A DNA stretch of 21,909 bases from Prevotella sp. (GTDB lineage Bacteria; Bacteroidota; Bacteroidia; Bacteroidales; Bacteroidaceae), in assembly GCA_017428805.1 (NCBI GenBank), contig JAFRQC010000141.1:1-21909 (forward strand). The letters are read 5' to 3'. Numbering within the stretch: the first letter of the stretch is position 1; each line of letters opens with the position of its first letter. The notes beneath the pieces are model-generated. The model was given only the letters and a program-made list of their open reading frames with translations. It did no database searches and was not told the DNA's origin. Positions 1 through 6,828 of this stretch are shown here, in pieces. Both the position numbers and the translations under genes were made by a program.

Positions 1-293
1 CCTTGTTTCGAAGTATTGATGTAAACCCTATTTATGACTAACGTAAAGTCGAGTCAACGTAAATTAACAATAAGTTTAACCCGGGTCAACCCTTATCATG
101 AGTAAGACTCCAAGTAGTCAACAAAAATCGTTAAACTACACGTAACTGTGCCGCCCTAAAAATCGGCGCTCAACTTTTGGCTATAGGCGAATGATCATTT
201 GGGTATAGGCGAATGATTATTTGAGTATAGGCGAATGACGTGAAGGGCTATCTAAAGTCCCTGAGCATAGGCGAGTGATTCTGCCTACTCTAT
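1..293. other. Non-coding left edge carrying a tandem repeat
   Basis: I see no credible gene here; the longest ATG-started frames on the plus strand are about 24 codons. The region contains scattered GTCAAC and AACGTAAA words near the left edge and the 22-bp repeat described separately. It lies just downstream of the stop codon of the minus-strand Rpn gene, so it is the 3' flank of that gene. Confidence 0.5.
182..240. repeat. 22-bp tandem repeat, about 2.7 copies, plus a degenerate copy
   Basis: The word TATAGGCGAATGA occurs at 182, 204 and 226, an exact 22-bp period, with variable A/T-rich filler between. A degenerate copy (CATAGGCGAGTGATT) lies at 266-280, 40 bp after the third. Read on the minus strand the core is TCATTCGCCTATA, immediately 3' of the Rpn gene. 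There are no unique spacers and the conserved part is only 13-14 bp, so this is not a CRISPR. Confidence 0.85.
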
Positions 294-1196
294 CTATAAA
301 GTATCCAGTTCTTCCGTAGCTATGCCGATAATCTCTACAATGTCATCTGCAGAAAAGCCTTTGGCTTTCATCCTACGGGCCGACTCGAGCTTCTCCTGCC
401 TAGCCTTCGCCTCGGCTTCAGACCGGCCTTTGTTGTAGCCACCTTCAATGAGGGCTTTTTCCACGTAAACCGCATCCCAGAACTGTTCATAAGCATAGAG
501 CTGGGCATCGTTGAAGGCAGACTTTTCGACGATGGAGAGAGCTTTGCTGATCTCTGCGTTCTCAAGTAGTTCGGCAGGGGCTTCCTTTGTTTGCTCGCTA
601 ATTTCTGTGAGGAAACGCAGCCACAGCACAGCCATTTTCTTTTCAACAATAGTCTTGGGCTTGAACTTAGGCAGTTCGATGAATACGAAGCGTAAGCCCT
701 CAATGATGCGGTCGGTATGCTCCACGTTGACGATGGCATAGTCGTGGTAGAACTCGTCGGGTCCTGCATCGAAGCCAACATCGTTGATGAGGTTCAGACT
801 ATAGACGGGATGCACAAGCTTGAAGTCCTCGTTCTTCTTCAGCTGTCTGACCACTGCCTTGCTGGCATTGAGTACCACGCGGTTCTTAAAGCTCTCGTTC
901 CATTCCATCTGCATCTCGACAATGAACTGGCGGCCCATCTGGTCGTAACAGCGCACGTCAACCACGCTGTTCTTTTTGGCAGGGTTCTCGGGTACCATCT
1001 CTGGTGTGATGTACTCTACGTGGGTGATCTGCTCGTCATCAGCCAACGGCAACAAGGCATTCAACAGGCTCATCACCAGATCGGGATGCTCGCCGAACAC
1101 CAGTTTGAAAGTAAGGTCGGCCTTGGGGTTGAGATACTTAACGTTGCTGTTCATTGTCGCTGATTCTTTCTTGGCTTTGTTTAATTTGTGTACCAT
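294..1196 (-). CDS. Rpn-family PD-(D/E)XK nuclease (putative transposase family)
   Basis: 300 aa. The N-terminal 'YLNPKADLTFKLVFGEH' segment (about 21-37) is the signature opening of the Rpn/PDDEXK_2 family (recombination-promoting nuclease, formerly called transposase_31). The nuclease core is visible: D80 in 'VVDVRCYD' and the E-x-Q pair E94/Q96 in 'FIVEMQM', as expected for this PD-(D/E)XK branch. A lysine/glutamate-rich helix and a short HTH-like tail ('MKAKGFSADDIVEIIGI') end the protein, also typical. The family cuts DNA and, in E. coli, promotes RecA-independent recombination; the role here is inferred. An alternative start is M15 (position 1154), where homology begins. I keep M1 because the promoter at 1224-1255 leaves room for it. 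No terminal inverted repeats are visible, so it is not shown to be mobile. Confidence 0.85.
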   Translation of the reverse strand: MVHKLNKAKKESATMNSNVKYLNPKADLTFKLVFGEHPDLVMSLLNALLPLADDEQITHVEYITPEMVPENPAKKNSVVDVRCYDQMGRQFIVEMQMEWNESFKNRVVLNASKAVVRQLKKNEDFKLVHPVYSLNLINDVGFDAGPDEFYHDYAIVNVEHTDRIIEGLRFVFIELPKFKPKTIVEKKMAVLWLRFLTEISEQTKEAPAELLENAEISKALSIVEKSAFNDAQLYAYEQFWDAVYVEKALIEGGYNKGRSEAEAKARQEKLESARRMKAKGFSADDIVEIIGIATEELDTL

Positions 1197-1223
1197 AGTG
1201 ATTTGATTTTTGAATTAACGCTG

Positions 1224-1255
1224 CAAAGATACGAACAATATTCCGAACTTCCAAA
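1224..1255 (-). promoter_or_regulatory. Bacteroidetes-type promoter of the Rpn gene
   Basis: On the minus strand, TTTG (1255-1252), a 20-nt spacer and TATCTTTG (1231-1224) match the Bacteroidetes vegetative consensus (TTTG at -33, TAnnTTTG at -7). The predicted transcription start is around 1218, giving a leader of about 20 nt. Confidence 0.7.
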
Positions 1256-1306
1256 CTTTTCGGAAGAAAAATGACGGGAAGTTTAGGTGGTTTGTGAATT
1301 TATTCG

Positions 1307-1314
1307 TATCTTTG
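1307..1314 (+). promoter_or_regulatory. -7 box of the lipoprotein/helical-repeat operon
   Basis: TATCTTTG fits TAnnTTTG. The upstream -33 element is poor (TTTA at 1282-1285, about 21 nt away). The start codon at 1339 lies about 25 nt downstream. It is divergent from the Rpn promoter; the two -7 boxes are about 75 bp apart. Confidence 0.55.
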
Positions 1315-1338
1315 CGGCCTGAAACCATTAAATGAGGC

Positions 1339-2226
1339 ATGCGGAAGAGAAGATTGTTAAGCTTGGGGCTGTGTCTGCTGCTGTGCCTGATGACAGGATG
1401 CAGGGAGCGGATGGAGTTGGACGAGGACAACGCCGTGTACTACTGGCGGACGGACCTGAGGCTCGACTCCACGGAAAGGGCGTTCCTCAAGGCATACAAT
1501 ATAAATAAGGTGTATTGTAGATACTTCGATGTGGTGATGGACGAAAGCGGGGAGCCTATGCCCAATGCAACGATCGTCTTCAACGACACCCTGCCTGCCG
1601 GCATAGAAATCATCCCAACGGTCTATATCACCAACGACTGCCTGCAGAAGCCTCATAAGGGATTGGCAGAGAAACTCGTGAAGCGCATCCGCCAGATGAA
1701 CGAGACCAACGACATCAGCAACGTCAAAGAGATACAGATCGACCACGACTATACGGCCCGAAACATGAAGGTGTATTATGACTTCCTCAAGGAAGTCCGA
1801 GGAGCGTGGAGGGAGGAGTGTGGAGAGAGAAATGCTATACTCTCGACAACGATAAGACTGCACCAGCTCTCGATGGAGGCGCCGCCTGTGGACTACGGGG
1901 CGCTGATGATCTACAACACGGGCGATCCGCAGAAGTTCACAGAGCGCAATCCCATCCTCGACCAACGGGATGTGGCGCCTTATCTGAAGCATCTTGACGA
2001 CTATCCCCTACCCTTGGCTGCTGCCTACCCCGTGTTCAGCTGGCTGCGCATCATCAGCAATGTAGAGATTGAGCACACAGTGGAGGCTGACGAGATCCTG
2101 CAAGTGAAACGGATGGTGGAGCAGGAAAGGAAAGACCTGAGCCGCTCGGTCATCACCTATCATCTGGACAAAGAAAACATTAACAGATATAAACCAGAAA
2201 CCTATGAAGAGATTTATCATCACTAA
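1339..2226 (+). CDS. Lipoprotein, probable TIM-barrel-like (DUF3142-type)
   Basis: 295 aa. A short signal peptide ends in the lipobox LMTGC (C21), so it should be a lipidated envelope protein. The mature start 'YYWRTDLRLDSTERAFL' (34-50) and the internal 'EIQIDHDYT...YYDFLKEVR' (131-154) resemble the DUF3142 family, whose members look like degenerate glycoside-hydrolase TIM barrels; this assignment is from memory of the family pattern and is tentative. No catalytic activity can be read from the sequence. Residues about 153-165 ('VRGAWREECGERN') are encoded by a GGAG-rich low-complexity stretch that looks like an acquired insertion. The next gene starts 23 bp before this stop codon, so the two are surely cotranscribed and probably translationally coupled. 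Confidence 0.75.
   Translation: MRKRRLLSLGLCLLLCLMTGCRERMELDEDNAVYYWRTDLRLDSTERAFLKAYNINKVYCRYFDVVMDESGEPMPNATIVFNDTLPAGIEIIPTVYITNDCLQKPHKGLAEKLVKRIRQMNETNDISNVKEIQIDHDYTARNMKVYYDFLKEVRGAWREECGERNAILSTTIRLHQLSMEAPPVDYGALMIYNTGDPQKFTERNPILDQRDVAPYLKHLDDYPLPLAAAYPVFSWLRIISNVEIEHTVEADEILQVKRMVEQERKDLSRSVITYHLDKENINRYKPETYEEIYHH
1800..1832 (+). repeat. GGAG-rich simple repeat inside the lipoprotein gene
   Basis: A purine-rich run built from degenerate GTGGAG/GGGAGG words, unlike the surrounding balanced coding sequence. It encodes the segment GAWREECGER between two well-structured parts of the protein. It resembles the GTGGAGAG-type simple repeats found between genes in Bacteroidales. The calling basis is visual only. 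Confidence 0.4.
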
Positions 2227-4210
2227 TCTGCTGGCAGCAATGGTTCTGCCCATGCTGGCCTGCGCTGGAGGCTGGACCACGAACTATTACCTGTTCCGCA
2301 TCTACGATGCCCAGGAGTTCAGCCAACGCGTTCAGAAGATCTGTAACGACAACTGGAAAGCCTACCTCGGCAAGTCGCCTGACGACTGGTACTGGTTCAA
2401 TGCCGACGAGGTAATCAAGTTCGCCCAAGACAAGAATGACGCCCTGATGGTGAGCTACGTGCAGAACCTCCAGAAGTATCTCGACTGTGCCCGCAGCGTC
2501 AGTTATGAGCGATGGGAATACCCCACCAAGGAAGACCTCGCCGCCCGCAACAAACTACTCGCGAACGTCAGGACCTACGCCCAGAGCAAGCTCAAGTCGA
2601 AACTCCGTTCCCAGCACGCCCTGCTCTACATGCGCTGCAACATGCTCCTGGCCAAGCATCAGGAGAATGTCACCTTCTGGGAGGAGACCGCCAACGGGTA
2701 TATCGAGACCGTCTATAAGGACATGATGAAGAACATCTACGCCGGCGCCCTCTATAAGACGGGCCGCTTGGCTGAGGCAGGAGAACTCTTCGCAGAGATG
2801 GGCGACTACAACAGTCTGATGACGCAGTACTATAAGAAGCGCTCCTTCGCCGCCATCCGTCAGGAGTACCTCAGCAACCCGAATGCGAAGGTGCTGCCCT
2901 TCCTGTTGCAGGACTTTGTGAACAACGCCCAGGAGGCTGACGACGCCACCAAGCCTTATGGTGAGGTGGGCGGCAAACTCTTCATCCGCGACATCAGCAA
3001 GAAGGAAGCCCTCGACATGCGTGACTTCTGCAAGCAGGTGGTCAAGGAAGGCAAGACCGAGGTGCCCATCATGTGGCAGGCAGCCCAGGCCTGGATAGAG
3101 TTCATGTTCGGCGACAAGCGTCAGGCTGCCTCAGACATCATTGCTACAGCCAAACTCAACGGCACGGAACTGATGAAGAACTGCACCCGTTCGCTCATGC
3201 TCTACATGACCGCAGACCAGGCCAAGGACAGCGAATCCTTCGACAACTACCTGACTGACGAGCTCCAGTGGCTGGAGGAGAACAAGGACTACAACTATGT
3301 CCGTGAGCGTGTGCTCCATCAGGCTCTCAGCAAGCACTATGCTGCCCAGCCTACCCGTCTGCTCGCCCTCCATAAGACCTGTGGCAGCTACATCTACGAC
3401 CTGTATACCGACACCATGCAGGTGGAGAAGTTGCAGAAATACCTCTATTATGTCAACACCCCCGCAGAGAACAACCTCGACCGTTATCTCAAAGCTCATG
3501 CCAAGCCCAACGCCTACGAGCTTGAGGATCTGATCGGCACCAAATACATGCGCCTCTGCCAATGGGACAATGCCATCAAATGGCTGAAGGACATTCCCAA
3601 GTCGTTCTATGAGAATCGCGGTTATACCGTCTATGCCGCCCACCGCAGCTGGCAGGTGGAGCCTTGGCTCAAGCGTCAGTATCTGAAGAACTATGTTGAA
3701 TACAGCGACATCAAATGGGAACTCAAAAACAATCCGAAACTTACCTTCGCCCAGGAGATGCAGAAGATGGAAGGCGAGCAGAACGTGCTCAGCGGCGATG
3801 CCCTCGCCAAGCGTTACTACGCTCTTGCCGTACGCTATGCCCAGGCCCACTTCCGTGGTGACTGCTGGTGGTTGATGCGTAACGGGAAGAGTTCTGCCGA
3901 CGAACAGCGCGACGGAGAAGCCGACCTCGCCAAGAGAGCCGTCAGCCTGTTGCAGAAGGCAAGCCTCAGCAAGGATGCCGCCCTGAGGGAGCGTGCCCTC
4001 TTCGCTCTCTGCTACGGCGAGCTCTATAAGGAATACTGGTACAAGGAAAAATGGAACAGCGAGACTTACAAGTACGACCGTGTGCCTGATTCTGCATCCT
4101 TGCAGTATGTTGCATTCAAGACGCTCTCGGAGTTCGAGGCCAGTCGCACACCAGCCGACTACGTGTCACGTTGTGATGAATTCATACAGTTCAAGAAACA
4201 TTTTAAATAG
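2204..4210 (+). CDS. Secreted helical-repeat (TPR-like) protein, unknown function
   Basis: 668 aa, not assigned to a named family. The N-terminus has a signal peptide (residues 1-19, 'LLAAMVLPMLAC'); C20 could be a weak lipobox cysteine but the -3 residue is Met, so signal peptidase I cleavage is equally possible. The remainder is almost wholly helical with paired aromatic/alanine helices (for example 'YAGALYKTGRLAEAGELFAE' near 180-199 and 'LIGTKYMRLCQWDNAIKWL' near 444-462), the pattern of TPR/SEL1-like solenoids. No catalytic motif is visible. It overlaps the upstream lipoprotein gene by 23 bp, which suggests the two products act together at the cell envelope, the solenoid perhaps as a scaffold for the lipoprotein. 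A long hairpin follows the stop codon. Confidence 0.75.
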   Translation: MKRFIITNLLAAMVLPMLACAGGWTTNYYLFRIYDAQEFSQRVQKICNDNWKAYLGKSPDDWYWFNADEVIKFAQDKNDALMVSYVQNLQKYLDCARSVSYERWEYPTKEDLAARNKLLANVRTYAQSKLKSKLRSQHALLYMRCNMLLAKHQENVTFWEETANGYIETVYKDMMKNIYAGALYKTGRLAEAGELFAEMGDYNSLMTQYYKKRSFAAIRQEYLSNPNAKVLPFLLQDFVNNAQEADDATKPYGEVGGKLFIRDISKKEALDMRDFCKQVVKEGKTEVPIMWQAAQAWIEFMFGDKRQAASDIIATAKLNGTELMKNCTRSLMLYMTADQAKDSESFDNYLTDELQWLEENKDYNYVRERVLHQALSKHYAAQPTRLLALHKTCGSYIYDLYTDTMQVEKLQKYLYYVNTPAENNLDRYLKAHAKPNAYELEDLIGTKYMRLCQWDNAIKWLKDIPKSFYENRGYTVYAAHRSWQVEPWLKRQYLKNYVEYSDIKWELKNNPKLTFAQEMQKMEGEQNVLSGDALAKRYYALAVRYAQAHFRGDCWWLMRNGKSSADEQRDGEADLAKRAVSLLQKASLSKDAALRERALFALCYGELYKEYWYKEKWNSETYKYDRVPDSASLQYVAFKTLSEFEASRTPADYVSRCDEFIQFKKHFK

Positions 4211-4220
4211 TTAGCAACAC

Positions 4221-4271
4221 CAAGAAAAGCGATAATTTTCCAGTATTTCTGAAATTTTATCGCTTTTCTTG
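4221..4271 (+). terminator. Long hairpin after the helical-repeat gene
   Basis: A perfect 15-bp stem, CAAGAAAAGCGATAA (4221-4235) with TTATCGCTTTTCTTG (4257-4271), and a 21-nt loop that can pair further. It begins 10 nt after the stop codon, and its 3' arm is T-rich, consistent with an intrinsic terminator. The 3' arm also reaches the upstream part of the tRNA promoter. Confidence 0.6.
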
Positions 4272-4301
4272 CACGTATTTCGAAAAAAGTCCGTACCTTT
4301 G
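4269..4301 (+). promoter_or_regulatory. Promoter of tRNA-Pro
   Basis: TACCTTTG at 4294-4301 is a good -7 box; TTG at 4269-4271 is a slightly distant -33 candidate (22-nt spacer). The tRNA begins 18 nt downstream of the -7 box. Confidence 0.6.
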
Positions 4302-4319
4302 CAGCCGCTTTCAAGCAAT

Positions 4320-4392
4320 CGGGATGTAGCGCAGTTGGTAGCGCACTACGTTCGGGACGTAGGGGTCGGGCGTTCGAGTCGCCTCATCCCGA
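4320..4392 (+). tRNA. tRNA-Pro (anticodon CGG)
   Basis: A full cloverleaf can be drawn by hand: acceptor CGGGATG/CATCCCG, D stem GCGC/GCGC with loop AGTTGGTA, anticodon stem CTACG/CGTAG with loop TTCGGGA, a 5-nt variable loop, T stem GGGCG/CGCCT (one G-U) with loop TTCGAGT, and discriminator A. The anticodon CGG (4353-4355) decodes the proline codon CCG. The CCA end is not encoded. It has its own promoter and a terminator hairpin, and may be transcribed into the permease gene. Confidence 0.95.
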
Positions 4393-4400
4393 CTTTCAAA

Positions 4401-4424
4401 AAGAGGCAGATTATTCTGCCTCTT
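4401..4424 (+). terminator. Hairpin after tRNA-Pro
   Basis: AAGAGGCAGA (4401-4410) pairs perfectly with TCTGCCTCTT (4415-4424) around the tetraloop TTAT. It starts 8 nt after the tRNA. The T-tract is short (TCTTGTCATTT), so termination may be partial and allow read-through into the permease, for which I see no separate promoter. Confidence 0.6.
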
Positions 4425-4444
4425 GTCATTTAATAAAGGTTGAT

Positions 4445-5356
4445 ATGTTTGAAGTGATGATGACACTCTTCGCCATCGTGATAGTCGGATACGCAGCAGG
4501 CAGGCTGGGCTATATGGGTGGTGAGTTCGACAAGAAGCTGTCGAGCCTGGTCATCAACATCACTTGTCCGGCCCTGATCCTCTCCTCTGCGATGACAGGC
4601 GAACTGCCTGACAGAGGACTCATCCTGCCCCTCTTGGGTATCAGCCTACTGACCTACGTGATTCTTTCTGGTGTTGGTCTTTTGCTGCCACGCTATCTCA
4701 CATCGAGAAAAGAAGATGAAGGCGTCGTAGGCTTTGCATTGATGTTCGGCAATGTCGGCTTTATGGGCTACCCTGTCGTAGCCTCCATCTTCGGCCATCA
4801 GGCTGTGTTCTATGCTGCTGTGCTGAATGTCATCAACACCTTTGCCGTCTTCACCATCGGCACCATCCTTATGGTTGGCGACCTGGGCGACGGGAAGCGA
4901 TTCCAAAAGAAAGCTCTCTACAGCAGCCCGATGCTCTCGGCTTATCTGGCGATGCTCATTGTGGCACTTGGCATTGACAACACCCCCGGCATCATCAGCC
5001 AGCCGCTCACGATGATTGGCAACATCACCGTTCCTGCCGCCCTGCTCATCATCGGCTCCTCAATGTCGAAACTCTCCATCAAAACGATGCTCGGCAACCG
5101 GACGGTCTATGTCACGACACTCTTCCGCCTCATCCTCATCCCCCTCGGATTCTACTATCTCTGCAGGGTTTTGGGTTTCGACGCCTATGTGGTGAACATC
5201 AACACCGTTGTCATCGCGATGCCCGTAGCCACCTACGGCACCATCCTCTGTCTGAAGCACAATCGCGACACCACACTCATCACAGAAGTCACGCTCATCA
5301 CCACGCTCCTCTCTATGATCACCATTCCTCTATTGACAATGCTGTTTACCCTGTGA
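4445..5356 (+). CDS. AEC-family (auxin efflux carrier/malate permease-like) transporter
   Basis: 303 aa, about ten membrane segments in two five-helix halves: roughly 4-22, 33-52, 56-80, 93-114, 118-142, then 161-178, 183-204, 215-240, 244-268 and 277-302. The first half carries the broken-helix motif NITCPALI (38-45), and the second carries 'VVIAMPVATYGTILC', both characteristic of the auxin-efflux-carrier superfamily (AEC, Pfam Mem_trans). Bacterial members move organic anions such as malate or other small acids; the substrate here cannot be read. AAAGG lies about 7 nt before the ATG and serves as a Shine-Dalgarno-like site. The gene follows the tRNA by 52 bp and converges on the aldo/keto reductase gene. 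Confidence 0.88.
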   Translation: MFEVMMTLFAIVIVGYAAGRLGYMGGEFDKKLSSLVINITCPALILSSAMTGELPDRGLILPLLGISLLTYVILSGVGLLLPRYLTSRKEDEGVVGFALMFGNVGFMGYPVVASIFGHQAVFYAAVLNVINTFAVFTIGTILMVGDLGDGKRFQKKALYSSPMLSAYLAMLIVALGIDNTPGIISQPLTMIGNITVPAALLIIGSSMSKLSIKTMLGNRTVYVTTLFRLILIPLGFYYLCRVLGFDAYVVNINTVVIAMPVATYGTILCLKHNRDTTLITEVTLITTLLSMITIPLLTMLFTL

Positions 5357-5368
5357 GCCATCGCCTTC

Positions 5369-5394
5369 GGGATCAGGCCTTATCGCCTAATCCC
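5369..5394. terminator. Possible bidirectional hairpin between convergent genes
   Basis: GGGAT-C-AGGC (5369-5378) pairs with GCCT-A-ATCCC (5385-5394) with one C/A mismatch and a 6-nt loop. It spans the stop codon of the minus-strand reductase gene and lies 12 bp after the permease stop. There is no T-tract on either side, so termination is uncertain. Confidence 0.3.
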
Positions 5395-6794
5395 TCAGGG
5401 TCACGCTTCAGTTCTTCAATCATATCACTGATCTTCTGCAACTCGCGAGTGATATGGATATTCTGTGGGCAATGGGGCTCACACTGGCGACAGCCTATGC
5501 AATGGTCCGGCTGACGTTCACGGGGTACGACACGGTCTAACGAGATAAGATACTGTCGGCGTTGCTTGCGATACTCCTGGTCGCCTGTACCCGTCGGCAG
5601 CGAACCTTCGTTCTTACATTTATTATAATGTACGAAGATGGCCGGGATGTCAATGCCGTAGGGACAAGGCATACAATACTTACAATCGTTGCATGGGATA
5701 TTCTCAAGCCTTACGATCTTATGGGCTATTTCATCATCCAGATACCTCATCTCCTTATCAGACAGGGGCACCAACGGACAATACGACAGAAGGTTGTCCT
5801 TCAAGTGTTCCATATAGGTCATGCCGCTCAGAACTGTAAGCACGCCTTCTGGGGTTCCTGCATAACGGAAGGCCCAAGAGGCTACGGACTTCTCAGGCGC
5901 ATGACTCTTCAACTCTGTCATCAGATACTGCGGTAGATTGGCCAGACGACCTCCGAGCAGAGGTTCCATAATCACAGCAGGGATGCCTCGCTTCTGCAAC
6001 TCGGCATAGAGATAACTGGCATCGACATTGTTCTTACTGATCTCATCGGCATAGTCCCAGTCGAGATAGTTCAACTCTATCTGCACAAAGTCCCAGTGGT
6101 ACTTGTCATGCAGCGCTATCACCTCGTCGAACACCGTTTTCTTGCCGTGGAACGAGAAACCGAGGTTACGGATACGGCCCGCCTCGCGCTCCTTCAGCAG
6201 ATAGTCCATAATGCCATTATCGACGTAACGGCCATTAAATTCGTCCATACCGCCGCCGATAGCGTGCAACAGGTAATAGTCGAGATAGTCCACCTGCAGT
6301 TCCTTCAGCGAGTTCTGATACATCTCTATCGCCTTCTCCCGCTGCCAATAATCGCGGTTGAAGTTGGAGAGTTTGGTAGCTACGAAATATTTGTCACGTG
6401 GATGACGCTTAAGGGCGATACCCGTACAGTGTTCCGATTGGCCCTGACAATAGACAGGTGACGTGTCAATATAGTTCAGACCATGCTCTATGGCATAGTC
6501 AATCTGTTTGTTGATCATCTCCTGATCAAACTCATTCTCGTTGTCCGGCTTCGTCGGCAGGCGCATCATACCATAGCCTAAGAGCGACACCTTCTCTTTC
6601 GTCTTAGGATTCTCGCGGTAGGTCATCTTACCTACGGGCGGCTCCACCTGGTTCTTATATTCCTCAGCGGCCTGGCTGCCCGCCTTATCGCCTCCCTTGC
6701 AGCCTACCAATGCAGCAGCTGTGGCTACAGAACCTGCTCCGAACATCTTTAGGAAGCTACGCCTTGATATATTCTTATCTTTAGAAGTATTCAT
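5373..6794 (-). CDS. Tat-exported aldo/keto reductase with C-terminal 4Fe-4S ferredoxin domain (lipoprotein)
   Basis: 473 aa from the ATG at 6794; an upstream in-frame TTG at 6803 lies inside a repeat and is less likely. The N-terminus has a twin-arginine signal, SRRSFLKMFG (10-19), an alanine-rich h-region and a lipobox-like LVGC (C32), so a folded protein should be exported by Tat and probably lipidated. The aldo/keto reductase barrel follows with its catalytic tetrad visible: D110 and Y115 (YIDTSPVY), K141 (VATK), H177 (LLH). The C-terminus has two Fe-S motifs, CNDCKYCMPCP (368-378) and CIGCRQCEPHCP (432-443), as in the COG1453 'aldo/keto reductase with ferredoxin domain' group. It is the last gene of the tatA-tatC-polyferredoxin unit, 26 bp after the polyferredoxin stop. 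Inference: it is a substrate of the adjacent Tat system and an electron partner of the polyferredoxin. The substrate it reduces or oxidises is unknown. Confidence 0.88.
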   Translation of the reverse strand: MNTSKDKNISRRSFLKMFGAGSVATAAALVGCKGGDKAGSQAAEEYKNQVEPPVGKMTYRENPKTKEKVSLLGYGMMRLPTKPDNENEFDQEMINKQIDYAIEHGLNYIDTSPVYCQGQSEHCTGIALKRHPRDKYFVATKLSNFNRDYWQREKAIEMYQNSLKELQVDYLDYYLLHAIGGGMDEFNGRYVDNGIMDYLLKEREAGRIRNLGFSFHGKKTVFDEVIALHDKYHWDFVQIELNYLDWDYADEISKNNVDASYLYAELQKRGIPAVIMEPLLGGRLANLPQYLMTELKSHAPEKSVASWAFRYAGTPEGVLTVLSGMTYMEHLKDNLLSYCPLVPLSDKEMRYLDDEIAHKIVRLENIPCNDCKYCMPCPYGIDIPAIFVHYNKCKNEGSLPTGTGDQEYRKQRRQYLISLDRVVPRERQPDHCIGCRQCEPHCPQNIHITRELQKISDMIEELKRDPEGLGDKA

Positions 6795-6800
6795 AAAGTT

Positions 6801-6828
6801 CAAAGTTTAAAGTTCAAAGTTTAAAGTT
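6801..6828. repeat. 14-bp tandem repeat (2 copies) between two genes
   Basis: CAAAGTTTAAAGTT is repeated exactly at 6801-6814 and 6815-6828. It overlaps the stop codon and last codons of the polyferredoxin gene and fills the gap before the reductase start. Similar AACTTTAAACTTTG repeats are common between genes in Bacteroidales. Confidence 0.85.

Noticed and set aside
182..280. Possible CRISPR array
   Set aside because: The period is 22 bp with only a 13-14-bp conserved core and no unique spacers; there are no cas genes.
294..1196. Rpn gene as part of an insertion sequence
   Set aside because: No terminal inverted repeats or target-site duplication can be seen around it, and many Rpn genes are stand-alone.
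3131..3850. 239-aa minus-strand frame opposite the helical-repeat gene
   Set aside because: It is a leucine/valine-rich shadow of a GC-biased coding strand, with no promoter or recognisable domain.
4445..5356. Riboswitch or attenuator upstream of the AEC permease
   Set aside because: The 52 bp between tRNA and start codon is too short and is explained by the tRNA terminator hairpin.
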